A DNA stretch of 64,000 bases from Stictocephala bisonia (lineage: Eukaryota > Arthropoda > Insecta > Hemiptera > Membracidae), in the NCBI GenBank assembly GCA_035578905.1, contig JAQJVL010002215.1:1-64000 (forward strand). The letters run 5' to 3'. Positions 13,566 through 26,970 of this stretch are shown piece by piece. The notes under the pieces were generated by a model. It ran no database searches, was not told where the DNA came from, and saw only the letters and a program-made list of their open reading frames with translations. The first letter of the stretch is position 1. Each line of letters begins with the position of its first letter. The position numbers and the translations under genes were made by a program.

Positions 13566-13914
13566 TCAGGGAATTATATCCAATATTTATAACTAATTTT
13601 AGGTGAATAATAATTATTGAAAAGGTATGAAAAATGATTTAACTCCGAAAAATAACATGGTTTTTCTAGCTTAAACATAATTTTTACGACAAAAATTGTT
13701 TCATCTCATAGCAGCTACGCGTAATATTACAATGGAAATTATTTTATATTAGGTAGAATCTCTTGTTAAGTATTTAAATATTCAATTGAGTAGTTTTTTA
13801 AACATATCATAACCGTAGGGAGACACCTGTTAGTATGAAACAGAATTGTAAGAAGAACGAGTGAAGTAATTAATTTATAAAACTAAGGTTGAATGTTTCT
13901 CTAAAATAGCTATT

Positions 13915-14230
13915 TATTAATAATCCTACAGCAGGGCAACTAAGGGACCTAGAGCTTTACGTGGAATCTGAACCATGTAGTATTAGACTGATTTTCAGCT
14001 AAATGACAAGCCTGACACTCAGTTCTTTCTCCTACACAGTGTCTGGACACTGTATACCACCCAAATTAGTTACCCCAGGCTTCGGTAGAGTCCACACCGA
14101 TAGCAACCATTGAGCGGACGCCGTGTCAGTGTTAAGATGACCAAGCGTTGAGCTTACAATCTCTACGACACCTTGTTCCCAGGTAGCTGTGTTAAAGCAC
14201 TGCACTATCATTACAGACTATTATCATTAT
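13915..14230 (-). mobile_element. dispersed repeat family A
   Basis: This is the reverse complement of the family A body. It carries CTTTACGTGGAATC, GACAAGCCTGACACTCAG, GATAGCAACCATTGA and the distal block AGGTAGCTGTGTTAAAGCAC, in the same order as the copies at 25400-25815 and 43170-43500. Confidence 0.85.
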
Positions 14231-14553
14231 TAAGGCTGTTAGTTATTACTGTCGTACATTCTGGAAAATCTCACAGCCAAAGTTATAATAAGTAGAACAT
14301 AACAGTGATGGTCGTACTAATGGAAGTTGTGAAAGCCATTACATCAAACTGAACTTCATTAACAACGTTTACTAATTTTTTCCCATGCAGATTCTTACCT
14401 TAAAATATTTCATGAAATTATTTATATTTTATCGTATTTACTGAAATTATATTAATTTAAGAATTAATTGAGTTATTATTAATAAATTTAACTAACAATT
14501 AATTAGTAACTTTCACACGTTTGTAAAATTCTCAATATTTATTTTATATTTAA

Positions 14554-14647
14554 TTCATGTTCAAACATGTTAGAACATGTCCAAACATGTTACAACATGT
14601 CCAAACATGTTACAACATGTTCAAACATATTCATGTTCAAACATGTC
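14554..14647 (+). repeat. 20-bp minisatellite of AACATGT palindromes
   Basis: Units of the type GTTACAACATGTCCAAACAT repeat about four times. Each unit contains two CATG-centred decamers close to RRRCWWGYYY. It makes a short spurious open frame at 14577-14774. Confidence 0.85.
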
Positions 14648-17600
14648 TTCTTGGAGATATACAGTTAATGTTCTTATTAACGCCCACCCACACTACCCAA
14701 CCTACGTTCATGTACTCCCTTACGAATTTTACTTAAGAAATAAACTTTCCAACATGAAAAAATACGTACAGTAGGTCACCGGTCAGCGTAAACAACATTA
14801 TCTAATTAATTATTTAACGTGGGGGACATTGAATTGTTTGGTTAAGATCTTATGAGACACCTAAAACAATGCTATTCTCTAACTGGTCACTATTATCTAA
14901 AGTAACCTCAGTACTTGTTATGTTAATAGACAACTTGCCAGTTATTCAGTAGTTGGTGTATTGAAATGTTCAAAAACTACGAAATGCCATTCTCTTAAAA
15001 ATCCACAACATATGAATATCTGAAGATATATTTGGTTAGTTATTTATTAGAAATATTTATCATTCTGAAACAAGATTTTATATTTACAAAAGGTTTTTTT
15101 CGCGAGAAATTGTTAGTTTTTACTATAACAAATGACAGCAATTACCAACAGTGACATCCAGCTAATTGACCCCCCTCTCAGTGCGGGTAATTACATACTT
15201 CTGTTTTCTCTAGGCCAATCCAGTTACGTTAAGAAGCGGAAACGATTGAAGTTAATTTGCCTTTAGGTGATGCCAGAACATTCCCGTAATAGTGCCCAGA
15301 AGGATCTAGATCACCCATTCAGATACATCTCAAGAGCTCTGGAACCTTTTAGATTCTCAAGGGCAGCTTTTAAAAGTGAACGTCCGAGATGCTTTTTTAC
15401 CTGAAGTGGAAGTGGCAGTCAAGTGGCCGTGCTTAACTGGGAGAACCGTGTTTAAAGTGTTAAACTAGTCTCTGTCTAGTCAATTAGTCAGTGTAAAATA
15501 AGTAATAATTAGTATCCACATAGTGGGATGACTTTATTGTTTTCGAACCTTGTGGAACATAACGGTATATTTATGAAATGAGGGTCAGATTAATTTAAAT
15601 CTCCTTGAGTGTGGATGTCAGGTGTAGTCTGGTTACTGAGATAGAATTACTATCTGAAAGGTCCATTTATTGAAAATACTAAGAGAGCAAGTACGAGTCA
15701 TATGTTATGGTATTTAACTACATGCGTTAGATCCATTATTGGGCTATCTGACAAGGCTTTAACTGAGCATGAATCCTGCCAACATGAACATGACTAAAGT
15801 TCTCTATTAGTATCCTTGATGATGGTGATCATTATTGGATGCCATTTTGAATGTGTTAGGATGACAGAAAAAAACCGATGAGGAACATTCACAACAGCTC
15901 TGTTCTAAGTAGCTGGCTTATATCGCTAACTCACTGGTTTAATAGAAAAACTCAACAAAAACTAACTATAATTTGTATTTTCTAGGGATTCTGTTGTGAT
16001 TGAGACAACCTTACTGTTATGCAGTTTGCTAAAAAAAATTTGAAAAAACAAAAAAAATATGAAAAAAAAACGTGTCCTGTATTAGTAAAAATATTTTTCA
16101 TATATTAAATTAATAATAAGGTTATGAAAGTTTTATGTCATTACGTTTTATAGTGTACCATATTATTTTACATAATTTATTAATATTTCTGAGTTTTTCT
16201 AATTATGTTTAGACTATTTTTTTTTTATAATTTGTTTTTGCGCTAAAGGATGTTTGAAATTGTACTGAAAAATATTGATCCAGCAACAACAAAATACAAA
16301 GAGAAGAAAATAAAGAGAGATCTGTAAAAGTTCTTTTGATAAAAGAAACCTAGAGTCTAGATTTGTTAAATTGTTTTAATACATTTTTAACTTATATAAT
16401 AATTAACCTTAGAATTGAAACAACCATTCCTCATTATAATATATTTTAATTGTTAATACTAGATTCGTTAAAAATTTTACTAGTTTTAAATATAAAAACA
16501 AGTTATATATGAGTGTGTTCAATAATTCAGTTTCAGAGATGTAAGTAAAGAAACAATTTTAATAGTTATTTTTTCAACTAGTTATAACTATTAAAAAAAT
16601 GTGGTTATAAAACAGTCATGCACTATAACCAATCTCAAGCTTTTAGTTTCTCAAATCCTGTTAGTGTACTCTGAACTACGTATCCATTTTCAAGTGTACC
16701 TACTTTTTAAATATACGACCAGTTTACCTGTACAATGCTAACCCTATCACAAAGGTCGACAATCGCCTTACCAAAATGGCTTTTCCATGTACTTCTCGAC
16801 TTTCCAACATTTTAAACAGAGTAAACAAACAGCGTTTCGCTGAGTGCACCTTTTCAATAAGAAGTCTATTCTAATTTTCTAAATTAGATTTGTATGTTTC
16901 AAAATAGCATATGCTTTCATTGAAACTTATTGTTATACGTAATATTATGAGTGAGAAATTTGAGTGAAAACATTTTAAATACATATTTTTAACTAGAAAA
17001 TCATGTACTACAAGAATTTAAAATCATATGTTTATGTATAGATACGTATGGATTTTCCGCACAGTATACATGGACATACATAAAGTTACGTCCAGTTAAA
17101 GTAAAATTCTTTAAATTAGAAAAAAGCGTAACCAAATTGATTGCATTGTGTAGTAAAAGCTAACTTTTATGGTTTCCTACCTACCCGGATCTGCATTCCA
17201 ACAATACTATAAGGAAAAGAGGAAATACTTTACTGTTGTGAAATTACTGTGCAGATAAATGTTTGATGATACAGTTGTATAAGATGGGTATTAATTTTCA
17301 AAAAATTGTGTCCCATTAACCTCGCAAGGTTAAAACTTAATTGATTGTAAAATGATTAAAGAGCATCAGAATTTAAATGGGTTAAAAATGGTACCCAGTC
17401 GTACGTTATGCAAAATCGTAGACTTGTTAGGACACTTTTGGAATAATACATGTGGAATTAAGAAATTAATAAAAATATTGCAAGCATTTGTATCACAGTT
17501 TAATTTAATGTAAAAAATTATATAAGTAAAGTCATAAATTAAAAATTATATGAATTTCTCAAAATGTACTATATGCCATTAATTATTCTTAAGACGCGGA

Positions 17601-17690
17601 TGTAAAAAATGGGTGAAAATTGGTTTTGAATTAGTGAATATAGTCATTATTAAAAACTCAAACTACTTATAAGAAAGTGACATTAATGAC
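14648..17690. other. intergenic; mixed complexity
   Basis: The stretch 15170-15480 is of more even composition but shows no coding motif. The stretch 15590-15660 contains GAGTGTGGATG and GTCTGGTTACTGAG, possibly a worn minus-strand copy of family A. The rest is AT-rich. Confidence 0.45.
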
Positions 17691-17815
17691 AAATAAACAG
17701 CAGGTCAAGTGACCCCTTTCAAACATTTGTATGACTACAATTTGGATCGAACCCAGAATCTTAAACTTATGAAGCTGTGCTTCAACCGGCTGAGCTACCG
17801 ATCAGACTACGGGAA
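17690..17815 (-). mobile_element. tRNA-derived SINE, Met-tRNA-like head
   Basis: On the minus strand, from about 17815 downward, there is an A box (TAGCTCAGCCGG), an anticodon-like loop TTCATAA (CAT) and a B box (GGGTTCGATCC, complement of 17743-17753) at tRNA spacing. The acceptor ends do not pair, so it is not a working tRNA. The tail contains TTGACCTGCTG, which is also found behind the tRNA-like head at 36772-36900, suggesting one SINE family. Confidence 0.6.
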
Positions 17816-18003
17816 ATAACTGAATATTGCGTCATTTATATTTATTCATTAGAGCTATTTTTATACTAGAGCTCTGGGATGGGACTCAGGATATTATAAA
17901 CGTTTACGTGTTTGATCCACTCAGCTGTCGTAAAAAGTAACAAACGTAGGCCTACATTGTAATAAGAAAAACAATTCTCCAAATTTAATTACTTTATTAT
18001 ACT
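17816..18003. other. short AT-rich spacer
   Basis: Nothing is recognised between the SINE head and the TTAGG array. Confidence 0.5.
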
Positions 18004-18235
18004 TTAGGTTAGGTTAGGTTAGGTCAGGTCAGGTCAGGTTATGTTAGATTACGTTAGGTTAGGTTAGGCTAGGTTAGGTTAGGTTAGGTTTGGTTAGGTT
18101 AGGTTAAGCTAGGTTCGGCTAGGTTAGGTTAGGTTAGGTTTGGTTAGGTTGGGTTAGGTTAGGTTATGTTAGGTTAGGTTAAGCTAGGTTAGGCTAGGTT
18201 AGGTTAGGTTAGGTTTGGTTAGGTTGGGTTAGGTT
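18004..18235 (+). repeat. interstitial TTAGG telomere-type array
   Basis: About 230 bp consist of TTAGG pentamers with point variants (TCAGG, TTTGG, TTGGG, TTAAGC, TTCGGC). TTAGG is the canonical telomere unit of most arthropods. The internal position and the degeneracy indicate an old interstitial tract, not a telomere. Confidence 0.95.
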
Positions 18236-20610
18236 AACAACTCTCAACAGTAAGTAAGAATGAGCACATTGGTAAAAGCTTGTAGAACCCATTCATCTAT
18301 GGCTTCTACATTACGCGCCTTAATAAGCTGAGAGGACAAATTTGTTTAATAAGTTCGATGTAAATTTTGCACAACTTTTACTGTAATTAATAGAAAAACT
18401 TGTAGAATAAGAATATGCGATTTGCTAAGTTTGAAGATAATAGCAAATAGAATTCCCTAAATCGTTTCAATCTTTGAAATAGAGAGATGAAAGAAACATA
18501 CTGTATCATCTCCTCAGTCTCTTAAAACCACTTAAAATTAAATATATTCAAAAAATTATCAGTTTTAATTAAGGAATTGAAAATCAGTCAAAAATTAAAT
18601 GGCTTTAAGTTCTACAATGTGGAAGGTAAGTTTATATTTATCAAATATGAATTGAATGCTTTGGAATGCATTTAACCGAAGTCTACGGAATGAAGATAAT
18701 TACACTATAAATAAAAATATAAAAAGAAAAACACATAAAATAATAAATGGTATTTTAAATTACTTTAATATGTTTGCCACCTTCTACTTATATATGTAAC
18801 AAATACTTTTATTAGATTCAATTTAGTATATCATTATTCATATAATTTTAAATAAATAATCATTAGCTTTTAATAGTTTGATTTTTAAGAATATATACTT
18901 GTTCAAATAGATCGTTGTAAATACAAATAAAGAATCACTAATAGCGTCAGAGGGATGCCCTGAAAGCAATATAAATGTATGAGATAGTGTTCTTTGACGG
19001 GTAGCTCTTCAATAAATTATCAGGAGAAAGTTTCTGATCAAAAACTCTTCCTTTGTGATATGGAACTCGCTAGTTGATGGAACTCGGTTGGTAAATGTAC
19101 CAATAAAGAGTTTGACATAGCGTTGGTAGTTAAATTAAAAAAATAAATCTACTCGAAACATACTATCGTGTTTTTATAGCTGATTATAGATTTCGTATAA
19201 GATTGATAATTATGAGTGAATGTAGTCTTTGTTACAAACAAAGAGCATTCCTTTAAAAGTGTCATTAGTTAATAACGCAATGAAAAATAAAAACCTAGGG
19301 TATATGTGAATTTAAAATAAAAATACATGGTTTTAGAATAAAAATAAATTTGTATTCGGATAAATCATAGCTTTTTAAGTGAAAGGTTCTCACATTGATT
19401 TTAAGAAGAGCCATAGAAAATTCCGGACAGAATCAGCAACTAGCTGGTTACTATGCATTAGGCCACACCGAAAGGATGTTGGTGCGTGGACCAGATGGTC
19501 TCCATGTGTGCTGTTTCGACGTTGTTTTCGTCTCATCAGGTGTAAATAGGTGAGAGTTTCTTACTCACCATTACACTACAGCGAACTGAGTTGATGTCAT
19601 ATAATTTTCTTCATTTTCTTGAAGTTATTATTGATATACAGTTCCATTAGAGTGGATGACGGAGAATAAACTCAATATACTTTTTCATTGGACTCTATTT
19701 AATAAACAGCCTCAAACTGTAAGCCGCTTACTCTCATACCTTCAGACTCTTTAGTCTTTAATTATTTTCTTCTAGATTTGTAGTTTGGAACACAATAAAT
19801 TAATTTAGACGAATTATTCTCATGCGCTTTGTAAAAAAATAATATTTTGAGTGCATTTGTATCTTTAAAATTTACTTAAGTCTTTTTAGTTTGTTTGCCT
19901 TGTTCTAAAATGTATCCAGAATCCATTATTGTTTTTTGCATTTTTTTACGGTCGTTTTCATTGTTTCCACTTATATTGAAATGGTAGTACAGTAGTAATT
20001 TATTATTTCATTAACTTCTCCATAAATTGGGATTTTTTCCAATGTGAGATAAACGTTTAGAGTTTATATGCACAAATTAGGCAGCTATATTGAAGACAAT
20101 CTTAAATGAGTTCTTTTCCAAACATTGTAAACTTATTTACAAACGTATACTCTGACATGACCTATCAAATTAGATATACCCCGCACTGTAGAAAGTACAC
20201 AATACAGCTGATAGATAAAATATATATCCTCTAAGTGTATCATACCAATTGCTCAAGGGAGGGTAAAGAACATTCCGTATAAAATAGAGAAAACGGAGAC
20301 AAGGCGTTGGGGAAGTGGCACCTGGAAAATTGAATGAACTAGCACTTCAGTTTTTCTTGTCGTTCTGAGAAATTGCCACACTTACAGTTTTCTTAAATTG
20401 TATGTATATCCAGCGTATTCCAATCAATACTTATTGTGATTATCTTGTAGTTTCTTGGAATTTCTTCTACGTATGTTCAATTAAATATATTGAGTTGCTC
20501 GGTTTTTAGTTATTACATTATTTATAAATATACTAACCTTCCTAAGTTCCCATGACAAACATAACATTGATAGCCGTTCCCCACCAATACTGAACATACA
20601 TGTCACCAGC
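18236..20610. other. AT-rich intergenic, nothing recognised
   Basis: No open frame of note and no repeat match was found by eye. Confidence 0.55.
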
Positions 20611-21034
20611 TTGTTTGACAAAATTATCTATACTTCCTGAAGTGTAACAGTTAAGAAGCGGATTCAGAAGTTGGGGCAGAGGTTCCTGCTTATTTATGTT
20701 TACATAACCTCAAAGTTTAAATGATGGAGTTAAGTAACTAAGTGCGTGGTAAACTTTTAATTAAGTTTCTGTCTGTACCAAAATGTTAACTTCTTCTTCG
20801 TTTCATAAATAAATAACGGTATTGTTTGACAAAATTATCTATACTTCCTGAAGTATCACAGTTAAGAAGCGGATTCTGAAGTTGGTGAAGAGGTTCCTGT
20901 TTATTTGTCTTTACATAACCTCAAAGTTTAAATGATGGAGTTAAGTAACTAAGTGCGTGGTAAACTTTTAATTAAGTTTCTGTCTGTACCAACATGTTAA
21001 CTTCTTTGTCAATTTATAAATAAATAACAGTATT
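20611..21034 (+). repeat. tandem duplication, 211-bp unit x2
   Basis: The unit beginning TTGTTTGACAAAATTATC at 20611 starts again at 20822. The copies differ at scattered bases only. A recent local duplication is likely. No coding frame is preserved. Confidence 0.95.
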
Positions 21035-22293
21035 GCTTCAAACGGAATACTACCAAAATGGTATTTTTTTTATTACTAGTTAATATTTTAAACAAAAAAT
21101 AATGGAGTTATTTGGTTGTTTATGGTGTATTTAAGTAAATACTAAACTTCGATATATACTCGTATCTATATTCTATGTTAAATAATAATAACAATACAAC
21201 GATACATCAAACTCCGACGGATGCAGTTGGTAATTTGTATTTAATATCAATGATATTTGCACCCGATATTTACAGTGCGTACAAAATGGAATCGAATGTA
21301 TGACGTAGACACGAGGGGGATTATTAATCCGCTTTGTTGATTTACGTTGACTAAAATCAGTGATATGCAACGGGACTTCACCAATCCTCTGTTATAATTT
21401 GTGAAATAATGGTGTGAAATTAACGAACCTAGAAATATTAATCTTTACATAGTTGTTTGGCAATATATTAAAAATTGTTAAAGTTATATTTTAGGCCAGA
21501 AATGTACTGGTATTAAATCATTATGTTTAAAATATCAGGATGTGAACATACTCATTATGATATACCACTACAATCAAAATACTACAACCTATTAAGTTCT
21601 GTTTGGCTCTAATTATCAAAGCAAATTACTTTAGTATAAAAAAATAACAACAGGAAAATTATTTATTTATTATAATGAATTATCAAATTATACTAATAAA
21701 TAACAAGGGTGGTTGACTGTAAAATTTACTGGAAATAAATTTATAATACAATGTTAATATGTTAGTAAAATTTAAAAAGCTGATTTAATTAGTCGAAGTT
21801 ATTTCTATCAAAGTCGTTATTATTTTTATAAATATCTCAATATATTTTGACTTGATATGGATTAGAAAGTTAAAGGTTATAGTACTTTTTTTACATTATC
21901 CTATACTATTTTAAAAACAACTAGCTTCACTTTAGATATAATTTATATATATATATCAAAGGCACCTCTTGCACATACAAATCTTAGTAAGTATGCTTCT
22001 TTATATTTCGTGTAAAATTTAATGGTGTCACTTATCAATAAACCTTGTAAAATTGTATCGAACTTATTTATTCCCTTCATACTTACCTCTCGGTTTTCTA
22101 TAGCAAATAAATAAAATCCCGATAGAAGAGCAGACCTTATGGTGAAAAGTCTGTCTGTTTTCTTTTAGTGGGAATTGAAGTTTAACAAGTCACCAAGAGA
22201 GTGCTCCGCATTTAGTAAAGGCAGTGCGAGAAAGACAGAGATAGTCAGTAGATGTTACGACAGACAGATATAGTCAAAAATGTTTAGGGGTGA
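21035..22293. other. AT-rich intergenic
   Basis: Nothing is recognised apart from a short TA run near 21944-21957. The minus-strand frame 21173-21370 has no known motif. Confidence 0.55.
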
Positions 22294-22353
22294 TTCTCTC
22301 CCTCCCTCCCTTCCACCCTCCCTCCCTCCCTTCCACCCTCCCTTCCTTCCCTG
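22294..22353 (+). repeat. polypyrimidine CCCT microsatellite
   Basis: About 60 bp are almost purely pyrimidine, as repeated CCCT/CCTT. Such mirror-type tracts can form triplex DNA. The Gly/Arg-rich minus-strand open frame over it is an artefact. Confidence 0.95.
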
Positions 22354-25300
22354 TTTAACTTCACCGCTCCTTTTAACTCCACAAATAACGCCAAAACATG
22401 GGTTTCTATGGCAAGAATTCGATCCGTAATAATGATCGTATCGTAACACTTGAAATTCCATTTGGTAAATGGAGAACAATTCTAGTGGACTATAAGTTAA
22501 ATTCTGTTTTAAAAAAATTAGTTTTTAGTATTTTTTTACATTTAAATATGTGAAACTTTAAAAGTCATTTTTGACAATTTTTAATTGTTATACTCATAAT
22601 ATTATCTTGTGGTCTACTAGATTTGACCTTTAATAATCCTACAGTGTTCACTATAACTGACCTGTACAGTTGGAATAGAACAGCTGTTTTAGCCCGCTGA
22701 CGGCAAGACTGTATATACACTAGTAGTTTGGTCTATCGCCTTCCCAGCGGTGTCATCGCAGTTGGGAAATGCCTACCTTATATTATAAGTAGCCATTTAA
22801 AACGTCACCAATTAAGTATACCAGTGGCAGACTATAAAAGTGGTCATTTAAAAATATGACAGCTAAAAGTGGCCGTTTGAGGATTATTTAGTGACATTTA
22901 AAATTTATTTACACATACATATTTATAAGAAAAGCGTAAAGGGAAACAGAGGGTACTTAAATATAAACAAATTATAGCAATTTTAAGTGTTAAAGAAAAA
23001 TAGAAAACATAAAATATGTGAAAGATTTAAAATTTCAAAAATACATCTTAGGTAAAAAACGTATTCAAACTGTTTTCACCCTTAAGTAAAAGGTCTAGTT
23101 TTAACTCTATATCAGTAATTGAATTTCACTGCGAAATTGTAGGGAAATAAAGAATTTTGTTTTTTTAATAATTATTATTATTTTATTTTATTACATGTTA
23201 CATTTTCTGCGATCTATGAATCCGAACACAAATTATATTCAGGAATTATTCCAGGTAATTTTTACATTTAAGTAACACAAAGTTTGGTGTAAAAAGTATT
23301 GAAAATCAAAGAAAATCTTGACATCTTGTTTCGTGTATTGTAAGATCATTAATAATGATAAATCAATTTTAATTTGCTGGAATTACGGGTTAAAACGCAT
23401 ATAATTATAAAGAGGGTACTTTGTTAACTATAAAAATTTTAACCCACAATAAATTTTTATTATTTCATTTGTAACGTTTTAAAACTTAATTAAAATTATA
23501 CATAAATTTATACTCGTTTCATATACATTATTCTATGTTTTCATTAGTCAAGCACAACGCATCATTGAATTATGTGTTTTATAACAATAAAAATCGTCTG
23601 CAATTTTTTTAGGGGGAAGGGTCATCGAAAACCTTACACTGGGTGGGGGGGGGAGGTCTAAAAGTGGCTTGAAATGATTTTATTTAATTTGTATTGCTAA
23701 AACCATTGTCATTATAGTAAAATAAAATACTTGCTAAATCTCCAAAATTTTACTTATGGCGATCAAAGTATTTAGATGGGTCTAAATAAATTTGATCTTT
23801 TTTCTTGTGTAAGTGCGAAATTTTTATGAAGCTCAGAATAAAACCAAGAATATGATTAAAATACACACCGTTTTCTGCGTGTGCATTATGATCTATCATA
23901 ACTAATATACTGTACTAAAATAACATTTTTATTTCATTTATTGCATTTATAAGGTTTGCAAATGTTTCGACGAGTTTCGAAAACCATTGTTAGCGCCCGT
24001 TCCACGCACGGTAAATAGTTACCGTGGTTGCACGTGTATAATAATTTTAATAACAACGGAGTCACTGTTAAAGAACGGCTGGAGGAAGTAGCGCCTTCAA
24101 TTCTCCAGCGCAAGGGTGGTTAGGCAATCTAGGTACAGCACTCATTTTGCATCTCCGTTGAACAGGCGTTCTCCGTAGAGTGAGAGCTGTCACCCCAAAT
24201 AGACTCGGCGCCAGATCATTGGAAATGGGAGAAAGTAACAAGAAAACTGTCGATAGCTTACTTTTCACATTTTTTAATGATACGATCATTTTAAAATGTT
24301 TACACACCATAATTTTTATTTATTTTATGGTGTGTACCACATCGTATTATATAGTAAATCATTTAGAACGAGTTTTTTTCTCTAATGAACCTTTAAAATT
24401 TTCTTGTGTGGTAGGTTAATGCCCAAGGCGTCTACGTTTGGAGTTCAAAGTTGAAATAACCGACCGAACTAACGGACTGGTGATTGAATAAGGACGAGTC
24501 AGCGTCAGTCTAGTCTGCAGAGTGCCAAAGTCAGTCCTAGTGGGAGTGTACTTTCAGCTTTCAACCTGCAGTAGAAGTGACAGCCAAGTTGCTATGTTTA
24601 AAGGTAACGATTCACGAATGGTGAAATATATCTTCTGAAACTAACGCGTGATGACATTAATTATTTTAAATAACAGTGGTTTAATATCAAGCATTAAATA
24701 TTGTCTGTCTGGTAATAAAATTCTGTAATTATCTGTAATAAATAGTGTGTAATCTAGATAATTAGAGAGTGTGAATAATTGTAATTGTACAGTTAGTAGA
24801 TACAAAGTGGTATTGCTATTATTTAAGACACAGTGGACATACAACAGTGTTTAATTGTCTTATTTTCATAGAGATATATACTTAAATTGGAGCTTCTTAA
24901 TTAATGAGCATTAATTCTTTAAGTGAAATTAATCACAAACTATAATACACATATAATTGTAACATGTTTCTAACTGAATATTCGTTTTGGCGCCGAATAT
25001 AAATAAGGCTCCATTCCAGTGGATGAGGCCGTTCCAGTAACGAATGTACTGTCAGAGACAGACGGAAGGCAAGGTGCTCTTAATCTGATAAATGTTACTC
25101 CGAGTTAAAGTTACCAATGGTTAACTTTTCCCTTTCCTAACGTTCTCTTAGTTAGATGATGGTATCCTATTTGTTTTAGTATGATTACAAATTCAAAACT
25201 AACCCAACAGAAAGTCTTATGCTGTATATATTTTACTCCCAACGATTTTCGTGACCTTACTTTTGTAAGGTGGAGTTTTTAAGCTACACATTGCTTTGTA

Positions 25301-25399
25301 ATCAAATTCTTATATAGTTGATTTATATTAAGAACTCTTATTTTCTTGGCTATTCTAAAAGTAAATATATGGTTACGTTATTTGAATATATTCTTACTC
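22354..25399. other. intergenic with GC-richer 24.0-25.1 kb patch
   Basis: The stretch 24000-24600 has more even composition with overlapping frames on both strands and no family that I recognise. At 24985-25000 GAATATAAATAAGG sits in a locally GC-richer context like a TATA promoter. A solo LTR of an LTR retrotransposon is possible, but I could not find matching terminal repeats. Confidence 0.4.
24984..25030 (+). promoter_or_regulatory. candidate TATA promoter
   Basis: GGCGCCGAATATAAATAAGGC gives a TATA-like core flanked by GC-rich bases. No open frame of size follows, so the transcript, if any, is unknown. Confidence 0.2.
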
Positions 25400-25815
25400 T
25401 TTCTTACATTCTTACACATGAGACGCCGACACAACGTTGTTGGTATTTTAAGGCGAATATGAATGATTATATGAGTGTAGGATGAGTGTGGATGAGAGTA
25501 GTCTGGTTACTAACTGAGTTCAACTGTTCCTCAGAAAGGGCAATTTATTAATAGCCCAACAGCCAGGGTAACTAAGGGGCCTACAGCTTTACGTGGAATC
25601 CGAACCACGTAGTGCTGGTCTGATTTTCAGCTAATTGACAAGCCTGATACTCAGTTATCTCCCCCACACAATAACCGCACAATGATTACCACCCAACATG
25701 GACACCCCAGACTTCTCTAGTATTGTCCACGCCGATAGCAACCATTGACCGGACACCATGTCGGTATTAAGAGGACCGAGCATCCAACCTATCGCCTACA
25801 ATCTCCCAAACACTT
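25400..25815 (-). mobile_element. dispersed repeat family A, long copy
   Basis: This is the most complete copy, inverted. Going up the plus strand it runs from the element's 3' end (complement of GTGTCGGCGTCTCAT, then CCTTAAAATACC) through TAGTCTGGTTACTAACTGAG, GCTTTACGTGGAATCCGAAC and GACAAGCCTGATACTCAG to GATAGCAACCATTGACCGG and GTATTAAGAGGACCGAGCAT. Confidence 0.85.
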
Positions 25816-26744
25816 TTTTATAATTAGGAATCAATTATACCACTATTAGGAATCAAATTGTACTGAGTTTTTATAAAACTCATGTATAGTCTAACGTTGT
25901 GATAAGAATTGGTGATATGAAGATTTTTCTACAGACTGAGTATAAACAAACTCGTTAAGAGATTGTATTCAAACATAAATTTGTGTATTATTTACTAATT
26001 GCACTAATACAATTTTATACAACGTTTATAAAAAATATAATGATTTTTACTAAATTATTTTTATCTTTCCCAAGGTAACTGACTCGAAGTCGTATGCTCA
26101 CGCGCGCACACCAAAACGCACCTTACCGTACCTATGAGGTCACTCAAACCTCAGTAGGGGGCTTTGGACTCACCAACAACGTGTCACCATCTTTCTCAAC
26201 ACCTTCCATCCATTCCGTCACTGTTCTCAACTTTTCCGTGTCCCTCTCTACTTGGTCCTGCCGTCTTAACAACAGGATTATTTATCTATAATTTTTAAAA
26301 CTATATTATGTATTTTGTATATTATGTATATGTGTTAAATTGTATTTGTGTTTTTTAACAATGTAAAAAACTATAATTAATGGCATATCTCTTAATTAGC
26401 TTAAAGCTGGAGATAAATTAAGTATAAAATGCATATAAATAAAGAAATGTAATTGCTTGGACTGGAAAGTAGTTTGCAAATATTAATCACTTTATTTTAT
26501 AATATAGATAATTTATTTAATGTTTAGCTACTGTATTATTGCTTTTAGAAAATTATATTATACAACTCAATAATTTACTACAAGGAAATTCACTAAATAT
26601 GACACATTTGTATCTCTAAATAAACCAAATGTTATTTCATTGCAATCAAAATTTATAAAAGTGGTCGGTCAGATACTCTGACAGTGATACATTTAGACAC
26701 ATTGTAATACGTCTTATTGTTTTATGTTGCTACTTTGTCTATTA
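25816..26744. other. AT-rich intergenic
   Basis: The 26094-26291 frame (65 codons) is in a locally CA-rich patch and has no recognised domain. I do not call it a gene. Confidence 0.5.
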
Positions 26745-26970
26745 AGAACTGATTATCAGGCTTGTCATTTTACCAATACTACGTCGTTCGGATTCCATGT
26801 AAAACTGTAGGTCCCTAAGTTTCCATGGCTATTGGGCTATTAATAAATGGATCTTTCTACAGAACAGTCGACCTTAGTTAATAGTTAATAACAGACTACA
26901 CAGGCCATATACCCCCATACTACACCAATGACTACATTGTAGTCATTGACTACACTCATATAATCATTCA
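26745..26970 (+). mobile_element. dispersed repeat family A, partial
   Basis: The blocks TTATCAGGCTTGTCA, ACGTCGTTCGGATTCCATGT, GGCTATTGGGC and CACTCATATAATCATTCA match the family in order. A small palindrome (11-bp arms, 26926-26948) has arisen inside this copy. Confidence 0.75.

Noticed and set aside
17735..17815. Possible tRNA-Met gene on the minus strand
   Set aside because: A and B boxes are present but acceptor and T stems do not pair; a SINE head is more likely.
24068..24310. 80-residue minus-strand frame with even composition
   Set aside because: No recognised domain, and an overlapping plus-strand frame is equally open; possibly old LTR-element sequence but unsupported.
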